Of a stretch of DNA of 64,000 bases, positions 1-14,000 are shown one piece after another. The notes beneath the pieces are model-generated. The model was given only the letters and a program-made list of their open reading frames with translations. It did not search any database and was not told the origin of the DNA. Each line of letters opens with the position of its first letter. Positions within the stretch are counted from its first letter, which is position 1. A program made the translations under genes and the position numbers. Source of the DNA: Pomphorhynchus laevis (Eukaryota > Acanthocephala > Palaeacanthocephala > Echinorhynchida > Pomphorhynchidae); contig WNNJ02000624.1 of the NCBI GenBank assembly GCA_012934845.2, positions 1 through 64,000 of the forward strand. Reading direction: 5' to 3'.

Positions 1-522
1 ACGGTTTGTCAACTTCGGTCAGTGGCAAATTCGCAAGATAGAACTATTTAAAATCATGACAAAACGACGATCAGGATTCTTTGAAAAATGTTCTTTTTTC
101 CTTATTTAAGTTTGTATTCGACAGTACTTATCGTGAAATCCGTGTATTAATATTCGTCATATTAGAGAGTGTTGTCTACTTTTAGTTACAAATTCTAAAC
201 GCCCACTGACGTGGAAGAGCATTTATTAGAGATTCCTAAAATGTAATTGACGAACGTCATTGACATTTGTTAATTTTTTAAAATATTTCTCAGTAAGATC
301 CTATCATATCGTCCCTTGTACTTATTCTACAATGGAAAAATCATGGTCCGATAAAATAAAATTAGCAATGACAATTGCCACTCGAATGACAGTTTGCTGA
401 TATTTGGTATCTTAGCGGATCTAATCAATTTCACCTATTTGTTTACCAATGGTTTTACATAGGACCAAGATGAAACCTAAACAATTTTAACATGAGCGAA
501 ATTCCACAACAATTTGCATCCT

Positions 523-616
<94 letters not shown>

Positions 617-1831
617 CTACGCTGTAAGCAACTGCCTCGGCGAAGTCATATTACATTTAACCTGTATGTTATTAGGCAACAACTCACTCGTGTTACAGAA
701 GCGCATAAGTCCATTAAGTGCGTTTTTCGAAGCTCCTTTAATTTTGATAGTATAACGACATCGTCCACATATAACGCCTCTCTGATTTCTCGGGATGTTT
801 CTATAATATACAACGATAGATAATAATAAGTAATCTTTACTCTATATGATCTTTTTGTATTGAGACGATATCATGTGTATTTTACGATTAAAAAATGTCA
901 GTTTACTTTTAAACGTTTACACAGAATATTTAAAAACACACTAAATTATTTTTATATTTTGTAGTCATGTCGATATTCATCCAGTAGCTTCAACAAACTG
1001 GAAACTAATTATAAATAATTGTTGTTTCTATTATGTTAGAATATATCTTTTAGTTTTAAACGTGTTTTTTTGTATCAGCTTGTTCGCAGTATAACGAAAT
1101 TGGTCAAGATTAAAAGCTATCACTTTAATCTAAATTTGCCAATGAATTAAATCTTTTCTTTTAACACCCAAACATTGTTGATGTTTGAAGATCGAGTTCA
1201 AATATCATAGTTTTAAACAGCCAGCTCAAACATGTTAAAGATATACAAAAGTGCTTTGACCATTGCACTGTACATCTGGATAACTCGGAGTAAACATTTC
1301 CCAACGTTTTGTTTTGCTTGCGGCTCATCGATATGATATACTTTGTATTCCCGGATTGTATATAACTTTTAGGGATATAAATTTGATGTCTTCGTTTTTA
1401 TCAATCGAGCATTGCTGAAATTATTTTTAAGCTAAAAATTACTGAAATTATTTTTATTATTTATTTTTTTGAACAAAATAATAAATAATAAATGAAAAAT
1501 AATAAAAAAATCGAAATCCGTTAAAAACCGGTAGCGATTTGTATAAGTGCTATTTCTTACACGATGAATTAATAAATTCGTAATTGTCTCGCTTATCAGT
1601 TAAAACAAATTTATAGTAGTTGAAATTACAATGCAATTATTTTCATTGAAATATCGTTTTTTAGTTCATTAGATCTATATAAAGTGATGTGAGGTATTCG
1701 ATTATATTTACAATTGCTTGTAATATTTAGATTGTATTTTTCTATTAAATGAGATTGCATTGTGATTGCATTTACAATTGTTTGAGTTCGTATTGTTCTA
1801 CTAAACAAGGCTTTTAAAATGCATTGTTTAG
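1..1831. other. Non-coding sequence upstream of first visible exon (OGDH intron, partial)
   Basis: No coding exon or transposon signature recognised on either strand apart from the (TA)n tract. It must be intron, because the first exon at 1832 opens in the middle of the conserved E1 protein. Confidence 0.7.
525..613. repeat. (TA)n microsatellite, about 44 units
   Basis: Uninterrupted TA dinucleotide run in the intron. Open frames reading it as Ile-Tyr repeats are artefacts. Confidence 0.97.
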
Positions 1832-2011
1832 ATTGGGTTTACAACTGATCCAGCTATGGCCCGATCAAGTTCGTATTGTACAGATGTAGCTCGAGTTGTC
1901 AATGCTCCTATCTTTCATGTAAATGGTGATGACGTCAATGCAGTTGTGTATATGGCTGAAGTCGCTGCAAAATGGCGTCAAAAATATAAGAAAGATGTCG
2001 TTATTGATATT
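1832..2011 (+). CDS. OGDH: OGDH exon a (first in window)
   Basis: Acceptor TTTAG at 1827-1831 and donor GTATGT at 2012. Starts and ends in phase 0 (60 codons). Encodes [16 protein letters not shown] through VVIDI, the conserved TPP-domain stretch preceding the GHNE motif. Confidence 0.93.
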
Positions 2012-5000
2012 GTATGTATAGCGAGTATTATATATTATTCAGTTCAAATATTGCTTCAAATCTACATAAAAACCTCTTTGGGGAGTTATTACTGAAATAC
2101 TTAAATCAATTGAAGCACATTTTAAAAATATTGTAGAGTAATCAAATTAATACAATAATTAAATAAATTTCAGTATTAATTTTCACAAAATAATTTTTAG
2201 AACATAAAAGGAATAAATTTTAAAAATAAAATTACTTACGATTTTAGTACGCTTTATCAAATTTAAATTTAATTGATGCCTATATATATGATTTAATTTA
2301 ATTGATTATAATATAATTTAATATTATATATAATATATAATATAATTTAATTGATGCATGTATATGAAATATTATTATTGGTCTCTACCAACAAAAAACA
2401 AAGATTAATTCTTCAATTAACGTTTCGTCTTGCGGCTTCTTCGAAAAAGTACATGTTATTTATCTCTCAATCTATTTTATATGTATAAAATAGCTTGAGA
2501 GAATAGTTTTATATGTAAAAAATAGGACATAAAATCGTTTGAGAGATAAATAACACATACAATGTTTGAATAAATTTTTATATATTGATGATATATGTGT
2601 ATTTAACTCTAAAAATGTTTATCCAATAAGTGCACAAATTTACCTAGAGTTTAATTCTTAATAAAACTAATATTGTTGATAGTAAAGCTATTTATCTGGA
2701 TATGAAGTTTGGATTTAAATAATCTATTTGAAATAGTATCAACTTATATCGTAATGAGGACATATTTAAATTTTCAAGAACATTTTCGAACGACTTCTTA
2801 TTCATACCAAATAACATTAAATATAATACAGTAAATAACGAAATTTTATGTATTTCCATAATACTTAATGATATAGATTTTTTTAAGAATTTTTTATAAT
2901 AAAACAAATGGGTACTAATATAACTAAATAAAAATTTGTCAAATACATAAATCATTAAAATATTATGAAAAAGTGACTTAAACAAATGAAAATGTTTATG
3001 GATGGATTATAAAGGACATAAAATGAGTTAGAATTAGATAATCTATTAGATAATCACGTTACATAAGACGAAATATATCATTAGAATGTATTTTTTAGTA
3101 TTAATGGCATGCTTGGTTGAAGGATAAAGCTAAAACTTGATAGCATAAAAATTTCTGTTGATGACCTCCCATATTTATATTAATACATTGCATATCTATT
3201 ATTAATTTCATAAGATTATTGGAGTATAATTTATTTAGCATTAAGAATTTTAATTTTTACATTTTTGTATGATACAAAATTTGTAGCTTCAGTTAAGTGG
3301 CTTCTGATTTGTAGCTTCTGATTTACAATGTATTTTTTACACGATTTTCAGGTGGGATATCGTCGTCACGGTCATAATGAAATGGATGATCCATCATTCA
3401 CACATCCACATATGTATAAAGCGATAAACGCACAAGTACCAGTTATGGAGCACTATGCTGAAAAATTGATATCAAGTGGTGTAATTGAAAGAAGTACCTA
3501 CGAGGTAATTTTGATTAATAATATTTGTATTTAATTAACGATTCTTATTATTCAAATAAAATCATGCGAACATTTATTTTTGCAGAATTACATGAATAAA
3601 TACGGCACGATTCTCAATGATGGATTTACGCTTTCCCAGCAACAACAAGTTGATATTAACTGGATAGACTCTGAATGGCCTGGTACGCTTGCGATTTATT
3701 TTTGATATTTTGATATTTAGTTTCATATTTTCATTTGTCTTTATTCTCTCCACATCCACGATACGGAAGTTATACTGCAACAAAAAGCTTTTTTATGCGA
3801 ACATTAGAATTCCGTATATTCCGTTTATTCTATATGACACTTATATGATCAGTAGATTAATATATATTCTTGGTAGCACAACAAAGTCCGTGTATTAAGC
3901 AATGTATCAAGTATATTAAGCAGTAAATATCACTATATTTGATAACTCTTTTTTCGCTTTGAATGTGATGTAAATAATTTTAGCCACTTCAGAATGCAGA
4001 ACATGATGCAGAATTTGTTAATGTCATCTTCTATACAAGATATATATAGCTAGCTTGAACTTATAAACTGGTTGTGAAAAATTAGAATTTTATTCGACGT
4101 TTCGGTATACAACGTTTTTCACGAACAAAAGGTTGTATACCGAAACCTCGAAAAAATTATAATTTTCACCAATAGTTTATAAGTTCAAACTAACTATAAA
4201 ATCTAACCAATGTGTCAGATCCTGGTTTACAGTTCAATTCTTCACCCCAACTATGTATAATTCTTCTTGTTGTCTGGTTTGTTTTAAATTGAAATTCGAT
4301 TTGGATTTTATTCTAATATAATTCTATTGGGATTTATTTAAATTCTATTTTAATTGGATTTCACTCAAAGATCAGCGTACTATGTTGTCTTGGACCCATA
4401 TTACTGGATTCAATAAGTATATTTTAATTTAATAAACACAGGCAATATACAACTGTTTTTCTACGCTTCGCCGTTAGAGAGCTTAAGCCATTAAAAACTT
4501 AGAGAAATTAATTATACAATTTTCCGACGAAGACCTTACTGGACAAAACTTTGAAATTTTTTGTCTATTGCCTATTATACATGTTCAGGACGCTACTAAT
4601 CAGCCAGGGTGGGTCTCATCAGCTGCTGACCCAGACCTACATTTTACGTTTTTAATTTTTGTGTGTTTTTAATTTTTGTATTAGAATAAGATACTAGATA
4701 GTTTTATCAGAGGAAATACATCATTAGCATGTATTTGGCCCCGCTGCTATGTTGGGTAGAGGAGTTAGGGGCCGAAACCTGATAGCATAGCAGTTCCTCC
4801 TGATGACCTCTAATTCTTATTATGATACAACGTCTGTTATTTATTAGTCAATTCATGAAATAGACTTTTATTTTAAATTTTAACTTTTTATTTTTACTTG
4901 ATATAAATTATAAAAATCTTAAAACAATTATTTATTTAATTATTAAATTATTAAATTTTGATTTAGAATTATTATTATGTTTTGTTTATTTTATAATTAT

Positions 5001-8000
5001 ATTAAATACGTAGACTCAGTTAGCTAATCTGATCCTTTCGCTAATCACTTCGGCGGTTATTTATTCTTATATTCAAAGACGGTCACTTTCTCCTGCATAC
5101 TGCATAATACATTTTTGACCATGAGCAACATTTAAGAATTTCATTAGTTGCACTTTAGTTGTGTTTTGTTTTATTCAATTGTATACCATATGACTACTTT
5201 GTTTTTTTTGTTTGATTTCTTAATAACTATTTAATCGTCTTTCTGAATTTCGTATAGTTTAATTATAATGTTTTCTGAATTCCTCGTTTGTTTTGCAGAG
5301 TTTTGTTTTAAATTTACAGACGTTTGAATATTCTTGTAATTTGTCATGTATTTTCGTGCTACTTCGTTTCCGCTAACTTTAATGGAAATGCTTTGTCAGT
5401 AGCTTCTCTTAAACTTTCAATGAAATCTTAACGATTAAATTCTTTTGGTGTTTGACAAATATTTAGCCATAATCGTCGTAGTACATTGAGTTCATTATCA
5501 GTAAATTGCTTTGTAGAAATTTTTTTCACGAATTCTAGTTTTTCTTTAATGGGTCTACGACAGTTCACAAACCGTCGGTTAGTGTGTCGTTCAATATGAT
5601 TAAAAGTTTGTTGTAGTTTGTTCTAGTTTGAAAATCAAACTAGAACAGATTTCACGTGAAACTGTTTCATTCATAGGAATTGAAGTATTCCGACAAATTG
5701 CACATAGCATACATGTGTTTTTTGAAAATCAACGTGGAAATTCGAATACCTTCATTCCTCTAATTGCGATCCTAGCAAATTAAATGGAATTTAATATGGA
5801 ATGAGATGCGACGGATTAAAAAATATGCTCTCAAGATTCTGACTTTTTTATAAAAATGAATCGCCTACGTGAGGATTTAATAATACGAGGATATAAGTAA
5901 TGGCAAATTCAAGTGGCCACCAATAAATTTAAATAAAAAATAGAAAAGAGCTATTAATTACTGAACAAATTAGTATATATATAGTTTAATGAGAGTGAGA
6001 CCATTCCGCGTGATATTCTTGTAAAACATGTAAGCCAGACGCGAAAGAATGACGAATGCCGTTTCGTCATCACAATGACTCATCAGTGCCAGATCCCTCC
6101 CACTTATTAGTGGGAGGGATCTTTACTTTACTTATTAGTAACAACTATAATGCCCTATCGCTCACCGATCCGGGGGCAGGCTGCAAAAATATTTATATAA
6201 TATATATAGAATGGAAGCTTCATTCATTTAACTTGATAGTTATTCAAGTTTCGACAAGAAAGTCAACATAAATACCAGAATAAAAAGTAAGAATGTTAAA
6301 ATTTGTTACGGACCACTAAGCCAGATAAAATATTATAAAACAAGTTTCAATTTCCCTTAAAAAGCTTCAAAAGAAATAAAAATAAACGGTTCAGAACCAT
6401 GTGATGTCAGGCGTTGCAAAACATGTGCTGACATGTCACCAAAAACTACATTTAATAGCGTGTCAACTGGGCTAAAATACAAAATTCAAAACAAAATTAT
6501 ATGCAAAACTAAATGCATCATATACTTGTTAGAATGCACAGTCGGTCATGTAGAGTATGTAGGAGAAACCGGTGACTCTATGAACATAAGAAACAACCTA
6601 AGGAGGTATCAGATCAATATGAAGAAAGAAAGCTAGAGTTCAGCCGTTAGCCATATCCATAGTAAGCATGACCACTCTTTTAAAATAAAGATAATCGGCA
6701 TTAAACTAACCAATTTACATCGCAGAAAAAGACAGGAATTTTATTGGACTGCGCAATTAATGACTGAACTCGAAGGCACATTAATGGAGAAAAGACTAAA
6801 TTTGTAGCGTTTAGATTATTCCATGTCAACCACATAGTATATGTGGTTGACATGCACTATGTAGCAGTACATTATTAGACAACCTGTACGTAATACATAT
6901 GCACAATGTACAGGTTGTAGAATATTGTATTGTGCTACTGACGAAGGGTAACCCGAAAACCTTTTTAAATAAATTACAAAAGAAAGCTCGGTAAAATTTT
7001 ATTCACCTACTGATTTTGAAATATTTTTTTTTAAATCTGACAGAAACAAGGATCTAAAGACAAATATTATCTACTTAATTCCATGATAAGTGAAGCAAAG
7101 TGTCTGATTCTATTGATGATAGCTCACAAGCTGGCCTATCAAATATTGTTAAGTTATTCTTTGTGCTGACGAATTGTTTATGTCACTTCCAAAATTTTTA
7201 TTGAGAAAGTTTGATTTTCATGTTTTGTTTCAAGGTCATCTACATCATCATTCATATTTTGTTTGTATTTGATATCTGTTCGGCGATTGTTGGCTTTTAG
7301 ATTCATTTATTTAAAAGATTCACCGGCATATTGTGTATGACTGTCTTTGCATGTACTTAAATACACAACGCTATATGATTTGCTTGAGTTTTCACGTTTT
7401 AATCTTATATTCTACATTTGTCATACCGATTTTAAATGCGTTTGTGCCCTCGTTCTCAACGGAGCAATGGCACATTTCATCCTCGTGGGGTTTGTGTTAG
7501 AGATTTAGATTTCAAGTTTTTGTCAAACATACATCTAATTGTTTGATCTTAATCTTGAATCTTATGACTGGATGTCGTGCTTTGTCAGTGATTTCAGGAG
7601 GTATTGATTTTAGAATTTAAAATCTTTATAAATTTTCCGTATTGAATGATAGAGTAAAAACATTCAATATTTTTTTCTAGTTTTATTTATAGAGCAATCT
7701 CATCATTTGTGTTGATTCGAAGTATCTTAGTTCGTGAAATGTTTCTTAAATGATTGACTTGTGTAATCATGTGACGATACGTATGTCCGCGCTCCAGTAA
7801 CTAATTATTTAGTTCGAATTTTTCCTTTTCGTAACTTAGTTGTAGAGCAAATACTTTTCTATCTGATACAGTCTTTTTTAATTAACATTATTTTTATATT
7901 GTTATCGTAAAAGCTTGTGACTTGAATGAAATTTCAAAGTCTATCTGATTTATTATATGGTTTTTATTCTCATCTCGCTTTTATATTCTTGTATAGAAAC

Positions 8001-11000
8001 ACTTCAAAAAGTGTAAGTTCGTTGTTTTCTGTCATTTGAAGGCTGAATTGCAATTCGATGAACGAATTCAACTCATTTACAAATGTTAGTGATTATTCAT
8101 TTTTTGATTCTATATGACCAGAATGTCGTCGACATACCGAATCCATGCATCGGGTTTTTGTCTTTACTGGGTGTCGTTGTTGATGAAACTTTCTTACGAA
8201 ATCGTTTGTACTGCTAATAAACGATGTTATCTCCGTTAGAAGTGGATGACGTTCACCAAGTATGTTCATGAACAGTTTTACGTAGAAGTGTTGCAGTTGT
8301 GATTATGGGTCTTCCTAAGCACCGAGTAATTTATTTGTGCAATTTTCGCAACAAGTAGAATCGTCCAGGGGATGGTGTTTTGTTGATTTGGCTTGTGCTA
8401 CTTTATTGGATTGATAAGTTGACTCAATGAATTTCTTTATTTCCTTGATCATTTTCAGAAATTGTTCAGTATTTGCATCTTTTCAAATGCGAGAAGTTGA
8501 CAATATACAAATATTATCGAATAAATGCACTAATGATTCTACAACATTTGATTACATAAGGAATATTTGGTCACGGTGAGTGACTAATCTGATTTTCCTT
8601 AGATTTCTAGTTTACCACATTTGCCAGCCGTTATTACAACAATTGTTTTAATTTTTGCTGAATTCTTCTGGCGCAAGATGCTTTCTTGTTTAGATTACAT
8701 TTATATGACTCATTTGGCATAATATTTTATAATATTTGTGTATTCTATCATTCTTCAATATTTTGTTGGATATCTGTTGACTTGTGATTTTGACATTCTT
8801 CGTCTCTTACAGCTTGATATACTATAGATTTAATATTATTCAGTTGTCCCAATGACATTATCCATATCTAACAGTTTTAAAGACTGTAGATTTAATATTA
8901 TTTAGTTGTCCTAAACGGTTAAATTCATTTGGAGCAGTTATAAATTTTTGTACAAGAGATAGAATTTAGATTGTTCCTTTGTTAATGTAGACTGAAAGAT
9001 TTACTATGTTACTGGTGTCAACCCTACTTTTTCTATCCAAATGTCTCTTATTTCGATGTTTTTAGTTCTATCTTATTTCAAAAGCACCTATTACGGATTA
9101 TCAATGTTTTTAGTTCTATGGGATCAAAATACCGATTGTATAATTTACTTAGGATTTTTCTTTTGTTCTTAATGTCCAAGTCATACATAGTCTATACATA
9201 GTCTAAGAATTGTATAAATAATTTACCTTGCTCCATGCAATTGAATAAAAATCCCTGCGAATTTTTGTAAATGACATTGCTGCTTTTTGCTTGGCTCGAT
9301 TCCACCGTTAATGTAAAACACGATTTGAAAAAGTTGAATTAAAAATGGTTATGAAATAAATTTATTTAAAGATAAAGACACAATAATAGAAACTTTATTA
9401 ATAATGAAGTTATTAAGTTTAAAAAATACTTGTATTTAGTTATTAATAAATTTATTATATATTAATAACCTTTTGTTAATATTTATTATTACTTTTTATC
9501 CACACAAATTAGTGTAAAAACAGTTGAATGGTTACCCGCAAATGAGTCAATTTAAAGTTAAAAAGGTTATTCGTTATGGGTTCAACATTAATTTTGAATC
9601 ACTGGTATGTTACGTGCAGAGCGGGCTGCCCTCACACACATCGAGACCATCTTCGCCATAGTCGTTCCAATTCGACACCTCAAGTTGAAAATACAATCGT
9701 TGTAATTTTCCTTCGATTTGATCGCCTTGAGTGCCGACATATGCTTCGTTATTAAATCAGTTGTCAGTCCAAAAGCTCCATTCGTAGCAATGACCACTGG
9801 ATATAAACACGCTCTCTCGATATGTGCAATACGTTCACCATATTTTGACCTCTTCCGAGCCTCGTGATAATGGAAAACGGCTGTACAAGGTTTCCGAGTA
9901 TAGGATGGGGCAATATGGCTAAATGTACACACGTCCAACATGGACCGCCCCAATCTATCTCCGTAAAGTCCGTGACAAGATACATCAGCCCTCGCGTTAT
10001 GATCACGTGTGGTTGATGCGTTTTCTAATTCCACAAAGTTTGGCACAGATTGTAACACTGATTCTATTCACAGTGATGAACAGATCTTCGTTAATTCATC
10101 CGCAAAAATGTCACGCATGGCATTATGAAGGATTGCAGGGATGTCACCGAATTGACATGAAAGGCAATGACACAAATTGAATGGCTGACCGCATTGGCAT
10201 GTAATTGGAGCGTTGGGTGGCTCCCAACCATATCTTACTGCCATTGCATCTTTAAATTGATTGGGACTAAGATTATATCCAATCTTACTAATGGGTTTAG
10301 CCGACAACCAAGTAGAAGCTCCTTTCATTCTCGCAAAATCAAGTATGTATGGATCACCATGGACGTACTTTTTGTTTATCGTAGACCAATTTTCTTTGAG
10401 ATCGTTCAGCTTCATCTGATAATAAATTTTCTTGTAAAGCAAAATTGATTTCGATTGCTTATTTTAGGCGAACATAAGAGCCTTACCCTTTAGGCCATTC
10501 TGTAGAGTGCTACAAATATACCTCGACCACTCATACTGTTTCGAAACAAATGCCACAAAGTCAACTATCCCTAAACCACCACAGCAAAGTTGTAAGGACA
10601 AGAGATCTTTGTTTGCCAGCTGACTATCAACTCCAATCATCGTGGGCACCGAGCGATCAAATATAAAGGAAGATAAACGACCATACTATGAGCAAGTATG
10701 AGCAAGTCGTACGACTTGCTCATACGACTCGCGTCTTCAGAGCAAGTCGTACCTTGAACAAATACATTATTATTTATTTATAAAAAATAATTTATTAATA
10801 ATTAATAATTTAATAATTATTTAATTTATTTATAATTTTTATATCAATTTATTAAAATCTATTCTAATTTTTCTTAATAAAGTTTATACCATTGTGTTCT
10901 CTTTTCTCAAACATTAATAGACAATAGGTTAAATACTAATAAATTTCATGCAATTAAGAAAGTATTTTAAAATGTCTAGTGACATTTTTATACTTTAACG

Positions 11001-14000
11001 ACAAACCATGGTTGTGTCATTATAATTAATTATATATTTTTTCCAACTAATGACTGTAGTCATATAGAAATATCTAAAAAGTTTAAAAAATCAGCATTTA
11101 ATATACATAGAGTTTAAATTGTGAGAATATAGTCGCTGGGATCAATATTTGATGTGGTTCTTGCAACTTAGCCGTTTGTTAAAACGCAAAAAAGAGCTTT
11201 CTAATTGTTCATTTAAGTTGTGATAAAAAAATTTAGATGAACTTTGTTATTATAATGGTACATATATATTGTTTTTACTACCGTTTAGAGTTTGACAAAA
11301 CAATTGTTGAGGAACCAACAACCGGTGTAGAGAGTACTACACTTTTACATATTGGAGATATTTTTTCTCGAATTCCTAATGAAGTAAACATACACAAAGG
11401 TAATAAAGGATTTTTGTTTTAAAGCAGCTGTTGCATACGGTGTATTTTAGGATTTAATGGAAAGTCTAACTGAACACACTAAAGCAATATTTAATGTGCT
11501 CTTAATCATATATTGATATTATATAACATGAAGCTTAGTGGATGACTATCACATTTGCAATATAATTAAATTTTACCAATTAGTTAATGATCCACTTTAA
11601 TGCGACCATGAACCGAATTGTATATATATATCCTTAAAGATCAGTACATAGTACCTTGATTGTTTCACTATTAAAATATAAATACTATATTCACGAGGGT
11701 ATTTAATCGAATATTTACTCAGAATTCGCACTTTTGATATGTGCTGAAGTTCGTGTTCCTACCTAATATTTTGGGTGGATTAGGTCTTATTTGTGCTACT
11801 TTTCTTTTTAAAAATAAAACTATTTTATGCGGCCAACCATACATATGTGAAGTCAAATGAGAAATTACAAATGAGTTGTCCTAACTTCTACTTTAAATAT
11901 AATTTCTTCGACTCACATGTTTGAAATATAATTTAATATAGCTAACGCAAGCCGTCGTTTTATGTAATTTACATATAAAATTGCACATAGTCGAAAGTTA
12001 TTTTTAGCATTAAAATATATCGTACAACTGTATATATCTGATATCTTACAAATTGGACAATTTTACTTTAAGAGTATTTGATTGATCCTGTTAAAATCCA
12101 TGTATTATCTCTAAAACGTCGAATATAACAACTAGATTCGTTTACCGCCTTGAAGTACAGTTTGATTAGGTTTAAATTATATTTCGCGTTTTTTTTTGAT
12201 TCGAAGATGATGTTGTGATCATTTTTGAATTCTATCACGACCTTGCCCCCAATCCGGTATCTGAAACATTTATAGACACAGGTACGATCATCTCGGCACG
12301 ATTATTACGGCACGATGATCACGGCACGATTATTACGGCACGATGATCACGGCACGATGATCTCGGCACGATTATTACGGCACGATGATCACGGCACGAT
12401 GATCTCGGCACGATTATTACGGCACGATGATCACGGCACGATGATCACGGCACGATGATCACGGCACGATGATCACGGCACGATGATCACGGCACGATGA
12501 TCACGGCACGATGATCACGGCACGATGATCACGGCACGATGATCACGGCACGATGATCACGGCACGATGATCACGGCACGATGATCACGGCACGATGATC
12601 ACGGCACGATGATCACGGCACGATGATCACGGCACGATGATCACGGCACGATGATCACGGCACGATGATCACGGCACGATGATCACGGCACGATGATCAC
12701 GGCACGATTATCACGGCACGATTATCACGGCACGATTATCACGGCACGATTATCACGGCACGATTATCACGGCACGATTATCACGGCACGATTATCACGG
12801 CACGATTATCACGGCACGATTATCACGGCACGATTATCACGGCACGATTATCACGGCACGATTATCACGGCACGATTATCACGGCACGATTATCACGGCA
12901 CGATTATCACGGCACGATTATCACGGCACGATTATCACGGCACGATTATCACGGCACGATTATCACGGCACGATTATCACGGCACGATTATCACGGCACG
13001 ATTATCACGGCACGATTATCACGGCACGATTATCACGGCACGATTATCACGGCACGATTATCACGGCACGATTATCACGGCACGATTATCACGGCACGAT
13101 TATCACGGCACGATTATCACGGCACGATTATCACGGCACGATTATCACGGCACGATTATCACGGCACGATTATCACGGCACGATTATCACGGCACGATTA
13201 TCACGGCACGATTATCACGGCACGATTATCACGGCACGATGATCACGGCACGATTATCACGGCACGATTATCACGGCACGATGATCACGGCACGATGATC
13301 ACGGCACGATGATCACGGCACGATTATCACGGCACGATTATCACGGCACGATTATCACGGCACGATTATCACGGCACGATTATCACGGCACGATTATCAC
13401 GGCACGATTATCACGGCACGATTATCACGGCACGATTATCACGGCACGATTATCACGGCACGATTATCACGGCACGATTATCACGGCACGATTATCACGG
13501 CACGATGATAACGCCACGATGATAACGCCACGATGATCTCGGCACGATTATCACGACACCATTATTACGGCACGATGATCACGGCACGATGATCACGACA
13601 CTAAGATCACGGCACGAGGATCACGGCATGATGTAAGTATTCTCGAAGTTGCTTTGAATACTTTATTATATATTACGTTTACACATGTGTATAATACATC
13701 GGAAACTTCACTAAGATTTACATCTTAATCACTTCAAGCATAATTTATAGGTGATTTAACAATTTCTGAATGTGAAATGGGACTCTGTAAGGACATAGCC
13801 TTTAGAATAAAGAGACGATTTCCCGATTTAAAAGAATTTAAATGATGATGCGTTAGAAATGATCAGTCATTTCTAACAGTTATTTCCAATTGTGATTTAA
13901 CTTAGTTATTACTAAATACCTGATTGTATTCATTAGAGATTTTTCAAACAAAGCACGTATTGTCGTGTGGGTCAGTAAAAGCTAGGTTTGCTAAATTTTA

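Noticed and set aside
492-755. 87-codon frame rich in Ile-Tyr
   Set aside because: Read through the (TA)n tract; flanks show no exon or domain.
4590-4625. Minus-strand CTGATGAGACCC as a hammerhead
   Set aside because: No GAAA box within stem II distance.
12693-13536. Long open frames (201 and 75 codons) with a perfect 14-residue repeat
   Set aside because: They only reflect that the 14-bp satellite unit has no stop in that frame; 3 x 14 bp gives a 14-residue period. No other coding evidence.
12283-13633. CRISPR-like array
   Set aside because: Units are contiguous 14-mers with no spacers; eukaryotic intron context. It is a minisatellite.
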